Source of the DNA: Mycolicibacterium sp. CBMA 247
Lineage (GTDB): Bacteria > Actinomycetota > Actinomycetes > Mycobacteriales > Mycobacteriaceae
DNA length: 64,000 bases
Direction of reading: 5' to 3'
Assembly (NCBI RefSeq): GCF_009729095.1
Contig: NZ_VTGX01000004.1
Coordinates: 434,001 to 498,000, forward strand
Of this stretch, positions 1 to 7,878 are shown piece by piece. The translations under genes were made by a program, and so were the position numbers. Under the pieces are notes generated by a model. That model had not been told where the DNA came from. It did no database searches and was given only the letters and a program-made list of their open reading frames with translations. Each line of letters starts with the position of its first letter. The first letter of the stretch is position 1.

Positions 1-192
1 CCCGGTGAACAATATGGCGACACCTGCGACAAGGGTCGACAGCGGATACAACAGGTAGAGACCGAGCAATATCGGGTAGTGCGGAACAGCCAGCACGCAC
101 CATTTGACGAGCCAGAGCCGTCGCGACGGCGCGTCTATCGCGCCTCGCACTCGTACGGCACCGGCTGGCCCGGACATCGCCGGCACCGTCAT
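1..192 (-). CDS. DUF4389-type membrane protein, 3' part beyond window edge
   Basis: This is the first 64 codons of a gene that leaves the window at base 1. After about 25 polar residues it reads into hydrophobic sequence with the pieces LWLVKW, VPHYPILL and AILFTG. These match, from memory, the DUF4389 pattern (RLLWLVKW, then PHY, then AILFTGRYP) found in actinobacterial membrane proteins of unknown function. The ATG at 192 overlaps the TGA of the monooxygenase gene in an ATGA junction, so the two are probably translationally coupled. An internal ATG at 177 is a weaker alternative start. The biochemical role is unknown, and the C-terminal part cannot be seen. Confidence 0.7.
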   Translation of the reverse strand, partial: MTVPAMSGPAGAVRVRGAIDAPSRRLWLVKWCVLAVPHYPILLGLYLLYPLSTLVAGVAILFTG

Positions 193-1430
193 CGCTGCCG
201 GCAGATCGTCGCGGCGGCGAGGTCCCGGCTGATTTCCGCGGCCATCCGACGGTGGCTCAACACCTGCAAGAACGTCGCAAGCGCCCAGGTCATGAACCGG
301 TCCGAGATCATCGCCGCGGGCCTCAGCACGGCCTCACCGTGCGACACCTGCAACGAGGCCACCCGGGACACGACCGCGACCCGGTGTCGTCGGGTCTTCT
401 CATACCAGCGCAGCGCGGCAGACAGGTCCCTGTGTGAGCCGTTCTGGAAGTGCGAAAGCGCCTTGCACAACACCATCGTGTCGAGCAGTGCCTGGTTGGT
501 CCCTTGCGCGAGAGTGGGCGGCATGGTGTGGGCCGCGTCGCCGAGCAGGGTCAGCGCTCCCCGACCTGGCCCGGGCACGGGATGCCGGAAGTGCGGATAG
601 GGCGAATGGGCGAGATCGTCGTCGGTGAGCGTCGCAAGTACTCGATCGACGGGCTCGGACCATCCGGTGAAATGGGATCGGATCATCTCGATCGGGCGCT
701 CTGGCCTGACGAAGTCGGACGACCAGGGCAAGTCGAACCACCACTGCACATCGGTACCCCCGGCCGGCCACAGGCCGAGGTTCCCGTGCTCACCGATGAC
801 GATCCTGGCGACCCGCTCATCTGTGCCGTCCGGAAGGGTTGCCAGTCCCTGCCAGCTGCACCAGCCGGTCGGCTCGGCGTGATGTGCGCCGACGATCTCG
901 CGAACCTTGGAGTGCAGGCCGTCCGCGCCGATCACCAGATCTCCGTCAGCGCAATCGCCGTCGGCGAAGTCGATCCGAACCCCGCCGTTGCTGCTGACGA
1001 CGCCGACCGCCTGGGCGTTGCACCGAATCCGTTCGGCCGGAAATCCCTCCAGCAGCCGTTCGAGCAGGACCCGGCGCGGAACCATTCGAACTGGTGCACC
1101 CAGTCGGTTCGCGATCGCAGTCACGTTCAAGGTGGCGAGCGGACGCCCCGTCGATGTCACGACCCGGACGGCGGACAGTCGCTGGCCGGCGCCGTCCATC
1201 CCGACACCCAGCTGGCTCAACACGGTTTCGCCGTTGGACCAGATGGTCACGGCGCCGCCGCCGGCCTTTACCTCGGGACGCTGCTCGAACACAGTGACGT
1301 CATGGCCGTCCCGCAACAATCCCCGGGCAATGGAAATACCACCCACCCCAGCGCCGACGACAAGGATCCGAAGCGATCCTTTCGGCGCTGGCTGACTACG
1401 GTTCCGGCGCTCGGGCCGTTTTGGGCCCAC
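189..1430 (-). CDS. FAD-dependent aromatic-ring-hydroxylase-type monooxygenase
   Basis: The 413-residue product has the three marks of class A flavoprotein monooxygenases. These are an N-terminal dinucleotide-binding GAGVGG at residues 26-31 with the acidic ribose-binding E49, a GADGLHSKVR (DG) motif at 168-177, and a GDAAHTMPP (GD) motif at 297-305. Such enzymes use NAD(P)H and O2 to hydroxylate or epoxidise small molecules; the substrate cannot be read from sequence. GTG at 1430 is the only usable start, because an in-frame TGA lies two codons upstream and no other start codon precedes the FAD motif. The gene lies 39 bases downstream of the last decarboxylase-like gene and overlaps the DUF4389 gene by four bases. 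It therefore appears to be part of one minus-strand transcription unit. Confidence 0.85.
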   Translation of the reverse strand: MGPKRPERRNRSQPAPKGSLRILVVGAGVGGISIARGLLRDGHDVTVFEQRPEVKAGGGAVTIWSNGETVLSQLGVGMDGAGQRLSAVRVVTSTGRPLATLNVTAIANRLGAPVRMVPRRVLLERLLEGFPAERIRCNAQAVGVVSSNGGVRIDFADGDCADGDLVIGADGLHSKVREIVGAHHAEPTGWCSWQGLATLPDGTDERVARIVIGEHGNLGLWPAGGTDVQWWFDLPWSSDFVRPERPIEMIRSHFTGWSEPVDRVLATLTDDDLAHSPYPHFRHPVPGPGRGALTLLGDAAHTMPPTLAQGTNQALLDTMVLCKALSHFQNGSHRDLSAALRWYEKTRRHRVAVVSRVASLQVSHGEAVLRPAAMISDRFMTWALATFLQVLSHRRMAAEISRDLAAATICRQR

Positions 1431-1469
1431 GGCTCAATTTATGTCCGATGCAGGTCCGCTGTACAGCGT

Positions 1470-2210
1470 TCAGCCCAGCCGACCGGGCATTGCCGGCCCA
1501 GCTGACACCACGACCACGGGCCGCGGGAACCGCAGCGTCGCGCAGGCGTCATCGAGGGCCATCTCAATGGCCTCGGCGAACTCTGACAGGTCGTCGGGAC
1601 CTGCGTCCAAGTCGAACCCGCCGCCGACCAGCACTCGGGTGAGCACCACGCCATGCGCTCGGCGTATGTCAGCCATCGCCTCGATCGTGTCACCGACTGC
1701 CGCCGGATACCCGGTGAAATAGTCTTGCCCCGAATCGATTTCGCCATACAAGCCAACCAAATCGAGCCGAGGTCCGTCCAGGACAGCGGCCACCGCATCG
1801 GCACCCGTCACCCCCAGGATCACCCGTTGGCGACGGTGCCGCACGGCACAAGAGGCCAGCAGATGGATCTGGTCGACGCTGTTCGCCACCACCCGGCCCA
1901 CCCCGAGGTTGGCGCTACAGAACACCAACTCGTCACCGCTGAACCCCTCGGCGTGCACCACCAACCGCATCGGATGGATGCCCGCACCGATCGCCACCGC
2001 GAGATCTCCGCTGCTGCACACGGCGACGAGCAACCCATGATCACGTGCCCATTTGGCCACATTGTTGTCGCGGAGCGCCCTGGCGGGCAGTGCGAGCTCG
2101 ACGGGATCGAGGGAACGACAGTACGTTGCGCAGCGGCGCATGGCTTCCCGCTCGCCCGAGCACTGCGGCATCACCGAAGATGTGGACCGCAAACCTGTCG
2201 ATATTGTCAC
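1470..2210 (-). CDS. Decarboxylase-fold protein lacking PLP lysine, copy 1
   Basis: About 246 residues align end to end with the PLP barrel of the intact LysA-like protein encoded at 38269-39609. Shared pieces are LDLVGL (then YGEIDS in place of HCHIGS), ADIRRAHGVVLTRVLVGGG and RFPRP. At the position of the PLP-binding YAGK lysine this copy reads LPAR (residues 41-44), so the Schiff-base lysine is missing. The EPGR motif after RFPRP is also lost, and the protein stops there without the C-terminal beta domain. GTG at 2210 is chosen because a purine-rich GAAGAAGAGG sits five bases upstream; the frame is open to 2417 but would overlap the neighbouring gene. It is last of three tandem paralogues. 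Enzyme activity as a decarboxylase is very unlikely; a binding or regulatory role is only a guess. Confidence 0.7.
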   Translation of the reverse strand: MTISTGLRSTSSVMPQCSGEREAMRRCATYCRSLDPVELALPARALRDNNVAKWARDHGLLVAVCSSGDLAVAIGAGIHPMRLVVHAEGFSGDELVFCSANLGVGRVVANSVDQIHLLASCAVRHRRQRVILGVTGADAVAAVLDGPRLDLVGLYGEIDSGQDYFTGYPAAVGDTIEAMADIRRAHGVVLTRVLVGGGFDLDAGPDDLSEFAEAIEMALDDACATLRFPRPVVVVSAGPAMPGRLG

Positions 2211-2329
2211 CGAAACCTCTTCTTCACTGCGCCTCGGCCGGATGCCGCATGCGCCCGCTTCGAGCCTTCCGGTACGGACGCGGCCCGACCAGAATCCTTG
2301 CGGTCTATTGACGAGATCAGACGAAACAT

Positions 2330-3058
2330 TCACGCAACATTGATATTTCGCGGCAGCAACGCAGAGAAGGACGGCGCCACGGTTAGTGCCGGACGCGGGT
2401 ACCGGAAGCGCGCACACTGCTCTTCCAGTACATCATCGAGCGCCTCCGCGACGCGGCGCAGCGCCCACGGCCGCAGGCACAACAGGCCACCATCCACACC
2501 CGCCAGGCTGACCCTGCGCAACACCACCGAATGCCGGCGTCTGATCATGGCCATATCCGCGAGTGCCGATCGCAGCGCCCCGATTCCGAGCGGATCGTCG
2601 GATGAGCCGGCCGCGCAGTGCAAGCCGATGAGGTCGAGCTGACGATGCGCCAACACCTCGGCAACCACTGTGCGCGTCTGGTCTCCCGCACCGACAAGCA
2701 CATGCTCAACCCGCTTTGCGCCGCGGGCCAGAACCGTGGCCTGCGGCTCGGAGTCGATGACGAACCTCGCGGCCTGCCCCATGCCAGCGCGAGCTATCGC
2801 AGCTCCGTTGCGCGGGTGCATAACGATCTGCGCCGGCCGGATACCCGTTGCCACAGCCAGGTTGAACTCGGCGGCCGTCACGACATCGACTGTGACACGA
2901 TAGCGGCGCATCCATGCCGCAACCGGTTCTGAACCGAGCAGCTCGGCGGGGTAACTCACCGACGACCCCTTGAAGGCACTGCGCCACAGCGCACAACGTC
3001 TCAGTGCCACGGCGTCGTCCAGCAGCGCCTTCGGCTGCTCGATGTAATAAGTGGTCAC
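2330..3058 (-). CDS. Decarboxylase-fold protein lacking PLP lysine, copy 2
   Basis: This is the middle member of the tandem triplet, 242 residues long. It keeps the LDLIGLHC, MAMIRRRHSVVLRRV and RYPRP landmarks of the LysA barrel. The YAGK site reads YPAE (residues 36-39), the phosphate-binding GGG is reduced to AGVDGG, and HIGSQ is replaced by AAGSS, so it is the most degenerate copy. GTG at 3058 overlaps the TGA of copy 3 in a GTGA junction, which implies coupled translation. A gap of 119 bases separates it from copy 1. Like the others it ends shortly after RYPRP, with no C-terminal domain. The frame is intact with no stop or frameshift, which argues for selection rather than simple decay. 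Function is unknown. Confidence 0.7.
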   Translation of the reverse strand: MTTYYIEQPKALLDDAVALRRCALWRSAFKGSSVSYPAELLGSEPVAAWMRRYRVTVDVVTAAEFNLAVATGIRPAQIVMHPRNGAAIARAGMGQAARFVIDSEPQATVLARGAKRVEHVLVGAGDQTRTVVAEVLAHRQLDLIGLHCAAGSSDDPLGIGALRSALADMAMIRRRHSVVLRRVSLAGVDGGLLCLRPWALRRVAEALDDVLEEQCARFRYPRPALTVAPSFSALLPRNINVA

Positions 3059-3930
3059 GCCGCGCTCCGTCCCCCGATGGCGACGGAGGCCGACAGAACC
3101 AGCAACGGTCGCGGGAATCTCAGCGTTCCGCAGGCATCGTCGAGCGACTCGTCGATCTCTGTGGCGAGTCGGCGCAATTCAGCCACCCAGGTCGCGGGTG
3201 GGATGACCCGCCCGCCGCCCAACCCGAGCCGGGTGAGCAGGACACCGTGGTTGCGACGGATCTGCGTCATTTCCGCGATGAGCTGTCCGATTGCGGCCGG
3301 GTAGCTGATGAAGTCGTCATCGCCGGCACCGACCTCGCAATGCAGACCGACGAGGTTGAGCCGGTCGTGATTGAGGACCGCCGCGACGGCCGTATCCGAT
3401 TCGTCACTGTCGAAACGGAATCCGGACGGAACACCAACGGCGAGAGCCAGTAGCGGCGTCCCCGCATCGGTCATCCGGAGGACGACATCCTGCCGGCGCT
3501 TCACGACAACCGACCGGAGCACCTCCACATGCTGAACAGATCCCGCCACGATCTGGCCCACACCCATGGCGGCCACGGCCCGCAGATCGGACTCGCTCAG
3601 CGCATCGGCGAAAACTGTCACCCGGGACAGCGGAATACTTGCGGCCGCTACCGAAGCGACATCCGCACCGGTATGCGCGTCAACGGCCACGTGGTGTTCC
3701 CTGGCCCAACCGGCGACCGCACGATTGCTCAGGATCTGGGCGGGCAGCGCCACCTCAGCCGTCCCGAACACCTTCCGATACGCCTGGTACCGCTGCAGTT
3801 CACTGTCGCCGGACGCGGGTCCGAGCCTTCGGTGGTCGCGCACATCGGACCCGCGAACCGCCGCCCGAGCGCGCGGAGTGTGCGGAGTGTGCGCGGACAG
3901 CACATTCATCAGAAAACCCGAGAAACTCAC
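3055..3930 (-). CDS. Decarboxylase-fold protein lacking PLP lysine, copy 3
   Basis: This is the first-transcribed member of the triplet, 291 residues from the chosen GTG at 3930. It aligns with the PLP barrel of the LysA-like protein through AEVALPAQ (against AEVVYAGK), GVGQIVAGS, LNLVGLHCEVG, HGVLLTRLGLGGG and RFPRP. Q65 replaces the PLP lysine, and E and V replace the H and I of HIGSQ. The product ends about 15 residues after RFPRP. The GTG is preceded by GAGGAAAAGG and followed by a Ser-Phe-Ser start that resembles the start of copy 1. The frame is also open to an ATG at 4017, so a 320-residue form is possible. It ends four bases inside copy 2. An N-terminal polar segment of about 45 residues has no recognised match. 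Confidence 0.7.
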   Translation of the reverse strand: MSFSGFLMNVLSAHTPHTPRARAAVRGSDVRDHRRLGPASGDSELQRYQAYRKVFGTAEVALPAQILSNRAVAGWAREHHVAVDAHTGADVASVAAASIPLSRVTVFADALSESDLRAVAAMGVGQIVAGSVQHVEVLRSVVVKRRQDVVLRMTDAGTPLLALAVGVPSGFRFDSDESDTAVAAVLNHDRLNLVGLHCEVGAGDDDFISYPAAIGQLIAEMTQIRRNHGVLLTRLGLGGGRVIPPATWVAELRRLATEIDESLDDACGTLRFPRPLLVLSASVAIGGRSAA

Positions 3931-4074
3931 CGAGACCCTTTTCCTCGTCGAGGTCCCTGGCCGGCGGCCAGAGGCACCATCACTGCATTCCAGACTGGAG
4001 GCCAGACCGGTGCTCATCGCGGCGCCTAGCGCACTTCTTACGGCCGGATCCGAAATCTTTACGCGTTCCTGACA

Positions 4075-5748
4075 TCAGGTCAGGGCATCGGCGATCGGAC
4101 CGACCACCAGCGCCGGCAGGTACTCAAGACCGACGAGCAGCAGGGTGGCAGCCAGGGTCAGCACCACGAAGGTCGGTGTGTGCGTCCGCAGGGTGCCCGC
4201 CGTGACGACACCGGGCCGCTGTGCTGCGAACGTGCCCGCGATGCCGAGTACCGCGATGATCGGCAGGAACCGCCCGATCACCATGGCGATCGCCAGCGCG
4301 ACGTTGTACCAGGTGGTGTTGCCGCTGAGTCCCGCGAAGCCGCTGCCGTTGTTGGCCGCCGAACTGGTGAAGGCGTACAGCACCTCCGAGAGGCCGTGCG
4401 GCCCGGAGTTGAGCATCGTCGCGCGCTGACCCGGCATCGCCATGGCGATGGCAGTTCCGACCAGGACCGCGGCGGGCAGGGCGAGGATGTACAGACTGAC
4501 GAGTTTCATATGCCTGGCCTGCAGGCGCTGCCTGAGATATTCGGGCGTCGTCCCCACCATCAGCCCACCGAGGAACACCGCCAGCAGAACCATCATCACC
4601 AGGCCGTACAGGCCGCTGCCGGCACCACCCGGCGCCACCTCCCCGAGCATCATGTTCAGCATCAGCACCGCACCCCCGAGGCTGGCGAAGCTGTCGTACG
4701 ACGCATTCGCCGCGCCGTCTCCCGTCGCGGTGGCCGCCTGACCGAAAACCGCGCTCCCCGGTACGCCGAACCGCATTTCGGTGCCCTCCACCGGTCCACC
4801 CACGGCGGATACCACTGTGCCGTGCGGGACGGACGTCGCTACGGCGAGCGCCAGCGTCGTCACCGCGAACAGCGTTGCAACGACGGCGAATAACGCCCAG
4901 CCCTGCTTGCGGTCGCCGACCATCACACCGAAGGTCCGCAGGAACGCGACCGGGATCAACAGCATCGCGACGATCTCGACGACATTGGTCAGCGGTGTCG
5001 GGTTCTCGAAGGGATGCGCACTGTTGACGTTGAATGCCCCGCCCCCGTCGCCGGACATCAGCTTGATCGACTCCCAGGTGGCCACCGGGCCGCCGAGCAG
5101 TGTCTGACCGCCCCCGGCAACCGTAGAAACCTCCTGGGCGCCATGGACGTTGTTGACGACACCGAGCGCCAGCAATATCAGTGTGACGATCACCGACAGC
5201 GGCAACAGGATCCGCACCACGGTACGCACCAGATCGACCCAGAAATTGCCGATCTCGGAGTTCTGATACTGTGCCAGCCCGCGGATCAATGCCACCGCAA
5301 CGCACATGCCGACGGCAAGGCTCGCGAAGGCCTGCACACCGAGGCCGGCCACCAGCCCGACGTGGCCGAGGGTCGCCTCGCCCGGGTAGTTCTGCCAGCT
5401 GGTATTGGTCGTAAACGAAATTGCGGTATTGAACGCCAATGCCGGTGTCATGCCTTTATGACCCCATGGTTCCGGCAAATACACCTGCAAAAGCAACAGC
5501 CCAAATAGAAAAAGCACACCGACCGCAGAAAATGCCAATACCGCACTGAGGTATTTGGTCCAGCGTTGCTGCTCGCCGGGCGCGACCCCGACGATGCGGT
5601 AGATCACCCGCTCGACCGCCCAGCTGCCGTCGGCGCTGTACACACGGGCCATGTAGTTACCAAGCGGGACGTGCAGAAATACGATAAGGGCGGCGATGAC
5701 GAACAGTTGTACCCAGGACTCCGGCCCCCACTGCGATGGATCGTCGAT
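4075..5748 (-). CDS. Orphan KdpA paralogue with no standard start codon
   Basis: The frame encodes a KdpA-type potassium channel subunit. All four pore-loop regions are recognisable: NTAISFTTNTSWQ, GDGGGAFNVNSAHPFENP, SFASLGG...LGEV and AANNGSGFAG. Compared with the KdpA at 6208-7878, the first in-frame ATG (5652) removes the first membrane helix. That helix is nevertheless present upstream in frame (WVQLFVIAALIVFLHVPLG). Between it and the upstream TGA near 5800 there is no ATG, GTG or TTG. An ATC at 5748 behind GGAGCAGGAG is the best unconventional candidate, and CTG codons also exist. No second kdpB or kdpC lies beside it. It is transcribed divergently from the kdp operon. It may use a rare start, produce a shortened protein, or be a gene with a damaged start. 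Confidence 0.65.
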   Translation of the reverse strand: MDDPSQWGPESWVQLFVIAALIVFLHVPLGNYMARVYSADGSWAVERVIYRIVGVAPGEQQRWTKYLSAVLAFSAVGVLFLFGLLLLQVYLPEPWGHKGMTPALAFNTAISFTTNTSWQNYPGEATLGHVGLVAGLGVQAFASLAVGMCVAVALIRGLAQYQNSEIGNFWVDLVRTVVRILLPLSVIVTLILLALGVVNNVHGAQEVSTVAGGGQTLLGGPVATWESIKLMSGDGGGAFNVNSAHPFENPTPLTNVVEIVAMLLIPVAFLRTFGVMVGDRKQGWALFAVVATLFAVTTLALAVATSVPHGTVVSAVGGPVEGTEMRFGVPGSAVFGQAATATGDGAANASYDSFASLGGAVLMLNMMLGEVAPGGAGSGLYGLVMMVLLAVFLGGLMVGTTPEYLRQRLQARHMKLVSLYILALPAAVLVGTAIAMAMPGQRATMLNSGPHGLSEVLYAFTSSAANNGSGFAGLSGNTTWYNVALAIAMVIGRFLPIIAVLGIAGTFAAQRPGVVTAGTLRTHTPTFVVLTLAATLLLVGLEYLPALVVGPIADALT

Positions 5749-6038
5749 GGCTCCTGCTCCTCGTGCGCGGTGACATTTCCTATGCAGATTAGGGACGGGT
5801 CAACCGAGAAATACCCGTTGGTTACGCAATTCCTACGCCCGGAGCGGTGCACATTGACGCCGTCTTGACGGCACCTCGTCGATGCCCGCAGGTTCTCGGC
5901 GGTCCGCGGTGAAAGATCCCGTAAAGGTCCGGCGGTTCGCCGTAAAGAAGACATAAAGATCGTGGCCGGCCGCTGTGGGCGGGCGGATTCTTGAGCAGGT
6001 CGCCGAGATACGGCGCCCGTATACGTGTGGGAGAACCC
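5749..6038. promoter_or_regulatory. Divergent intergenic region, kdpA paralogue / kdp operon
   Basis: This 290-base gap separates the orphan kdpA frame from the kdp operon. No protein gene is supported in it. Its right half holds the phased TAAAG repeats listed separately. GTATAC near 6020 is a possible -10-type element for the rightward promoter, and GGGAGA just before 6039 is a ribosome-binding site. Its left portion and the start of the kdpA paralogue are noticeably less GC-rich than the surrounding genes. Promoter positions are inferred only. Confidence 0.5.
5910..5958 (+). promoter_or_regulatory. Phased TAAAG direct repeats, candidate KdpE operator
   Basis: The repeats TGAAAG (5910), GTAAAG (5921), GTAAAG (5942) and ATAAAG (5953) have start-to-start spacings of 11, 21 and 11 bases. 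All therefore face the same side of the helix, with one missing repeat in the middle. OmpR-family response regulators bind direct repeats with this phasing, and the operon encodes such a regulator (KdpE). The array lies about 80-130 bases ahead of the first ORF of the operon. Assignment to KdpE is inference. Confidence 0.5.
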
Positions 6039-6122
6039 ATGTCCGTATTGGTGTTCGTCGGGCTGACAGTGGCGATCTTTGCGCTGCTGGGCCTGGTGCA
6101 GAAGTTGGTCGAGCGACTGTGA
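6039..6122 (+). CDS. 27-residue membrane ORF upstream of kdpF
   Basis: ATG at 6039 follows GGGAGA by a normal spacing and opens a 27-codon frame ending at 6122. The product is one hydrophobic helix (roughly residues 3-20, VLVFVGLTVAIFALLGLV) followed by the basic/acidic tail QKLVERL. Its stop overlaps the GTG of kdpF (6119-6121), the same kind of junction that links kdpF, kdpA and kdpB. It would be the first cistron of the potassium-transport operon. KdpF itself is a single-helix peptide that stabilises the KdpABC complex, so a second single-helix peptide here could be another small subunit. I believe comparable short ORFs occur before kdpF in other actinobacteria but cannot verify this. It could also be a coupling leader. 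Confidence 0.55.
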   Translation: MSVLVFVGLTVAIFALLGLVQKLVERL

Positions 6123-6208
6123 GCTACGAAAACGTCGTCGGCCTGGTCCTGGCCATCCTCATCGCGCTGTTTCTCTTCGCTGCACTGTTGTTTCCGGAGA
6201 GGTTCTAG
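6119..6208 (+). CDS. kdpF: Potassium-transporting ATPase KdpF peptide
   Basis: This 29-residue peptide is a single membrane helix ending in FAALLFPERF, matching the KdpF signature (LxxALLxPExF). KdpF sits in the membrane beside KdpA and stabilises the KdpABC pump. GTG at 6119 overlaps the TGA of the preceding 27-codon ORF, and the TAG at 6206-6208 shares its last base with the GTG start of kdpA. Translation is therefore tightly coupled along the operon. It is below the size most gene finders report. The family match is clear from the C-terminal motif. Confidence 0.9.
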   Translation: MSYENVVGLVLAILIALFLFAALLFPERF

Positions 6209-7878
6209 TGACTACTACAACCGCGGGGATAATCTTCCTCGCCGTACTCATCGTCGCGGTGGCGGCGATCCACGTACCGCTCGGCGACTACATGTACCGC
6301 GTCTACACGGCGGAGAAGCACTCCCGCGCGGAGCGCGTCATCTACCGGCTGATCGGAGCCGATCCGAAGGCCGAGCAGACCTGGGGTGCCTACGCCCGCA
6401 GCGTGCTGGCATTCTCCGCGATCAGCATCCTGTTCCTGTTCATCCTGCAGTTGGTGCAGGGCAGGTTGCCACTGCACCTGAACGACCCCGCCACCCCGAT
6501 GACACCGGCACTGGCCTGGAACACCGCCGTCAGCTTCGTGACGAACACGAACTGGCAGGCCTATTCGGGTGAGACCACCCAGGGCCACCTGGTGCAGATG
6601 GCCGGCCTGGCCGTGCAGAACTTTGTGTCGGCCGCGGTCGGCATGGCGGTGGCAGTGGCGTTGGTGCGCGGCCTGGTTCGGCGCAGCACCGGCGACCTCG
6701 GCAACTTCTGGATGGACCTGGTACGCGGCACTATCCGTATCCTGTTGCCGATTTCGATCATCGGCGCGATCGTCCTGACCGCAGGCGGCGCCATTCAGAA
6801 CTTCGATCTGCACACCCAGGCCATCAACACCCTCGTCGGTGGCACGCAGACGATCCCGGGCGGCCCGGTCGCCAGCCAGGAAGTCATCAAACTGCTGGGC
6901 ACCAACGGCGGCGGGTTCTTCAACGCCAACTCGGCGCATCCGTTCGAGAACCCCGCCACGTGGACGAACTGGGTGGAGATCTTCCTCATCCTGATGATCC
7001 CGTTCTCGTTGCCGCGCACGTTCGGACGCATGGTGGGCAGCCCCAAGCAGGGCTTCGCGATCGCCTCCGTGATGGCCGTCATCGCGACGATCAGCGTCAC
7101 GTTGATCATGCTGGTCCAGTTACAGGCCCACGGCACCGTGCCAACCGCCGCCGGATCGGCCATGGAAGGCGTCGAGCAGCGGTTCGGCGTCGCCGACTCC
7201 GCGGTGTTCGCCGATATGACCACCCTCACGTCGACCGGCGCGGTGGACTCCTTCCACGACTCGTACACCAGCCTCGGCGGCATGATCACGATGTTCAACA
7301 TGCAGCTCGGCGAGGTGGCTCCCGGTGGCGTCGGCTCCGGCCTGTACGGCATGTTGATCCTGGCGATCATCACGGTGTTCGTCGCGGGCCTGATGGTGGG
7401 CCGTACCCCGGAGTACCTGGGCAAGAAGATCACCCCGCGGGAGATCAAGCTCGCCGCAACGTATTTCCTCGTGACGCCGCTGATCGCACTCACCGGTACC
7501 GCGGTGGCCATGGCCATGCCGGACCAACGCGCGGGCATGCTCAATACGGGGCCGCACGGCCTGTCGGAGGTGCTGTACGCGTTCACGTCGGCCGCCAACA
7601 ACAACGGTTCCGCCTTCGCCGGCATCAGCGTCAACACCGAGTGGTACAACACCGCACTCGGCCTCGCGATGGTGTTCGGCCGGTTCCTGCCGATCATCTT
7701 CGTGCTGGCGCTCGCCGGATCGCTGGCCAAACAGGGCAAGACGCCGGAATCCATCGGCACCCTGCCCACCCACCGACCCCAGTTCGTCGGCATGGTCGCC
7801 GGCGTGACGCTGATCCTGGTCGCCCTCACCTTCTTGCCCATGCTTGCGCTCGGGCCCCTTGCTGAAGGAATTCACTGA
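6208..7878 (+). CDS. kdpA: Potassium-transporting ATPase subunit A (channel subunit)
   Basis: The 556-residue KdpA selects and translocates K+ in the membrane as part of the KdpFABC P-type ATPase. The four selectivity-filter loops are intact: NTAVSFVTNTNWQ, TNGGGFFNANSAHPFENP, SYTSLGGMITMFNMQLGEV and SAANNNGSAFAG. About ten hydrophobic helices run through the protein, starting with the first helix (IIFLAVLIVAVAAI) that the orphan paralogue lacks behind a start codon. GTG at 6208 is chosen because it overlaps the kdpF stop and places the conserved first helix at the N-terminus; the frame is open further upstream through unrelated sequence. It ends in a TGATG junction with kdpB. Length agrees with the family. 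Confidence 0.95.
   Translation: MTTTTAGIIFLAVLIVAVAAIHVPLGDYMYRVYTAEKHSRAERVIYRLIGADPKAEQTWGAYARSVLAFSAISILFLFILQLVQGRLPLHLNDPATPMTPALAWNTAVSFVTNTNWQAYSGETTQGHLVQMAGLAVQNFVSAAVGMAVAVALVRGLVRRSTGDLGNFWMDLVRGTIRILLPISIIGAIVLTAGGAIQNFDLHTQAINTLVGGTQTIPGGPVASQEVIKLLGTNGGGFFNANSAHPFENPATWTNWVEIFLILMIPFSLPRTFGRMVGSPKQGFAIASVMAVIATISVTLIMLVQLQAHGTVPTAAGSAMEGVEQRFGVADSAVFADMTTLTSTGAVDSFHDSYTSLGGMITMFNMQLGEVAPGGVGSGLYGMLILAIITVFVAGLMVGRTPEYLGKKITPREIKLAATYFLVTPLIALTGTAVAMAMPDQRAGMLNTGPHGLSEVLYAFTSAANNNGSAFAGISVNTEWYNTALGLAMVFGRFLPIIFVLALAGSLAKQGKTPESIGTLPTHRPQFVGMVAGVTLILVALTFLPMLALGPLAEGIH

Noticed and set aside
6795..7875. Long open frames opposite kdpA
   Set aside because: They are antisense shadows of a well-supported gene; the high GC content produces such frames opposite almost every gene in the window.
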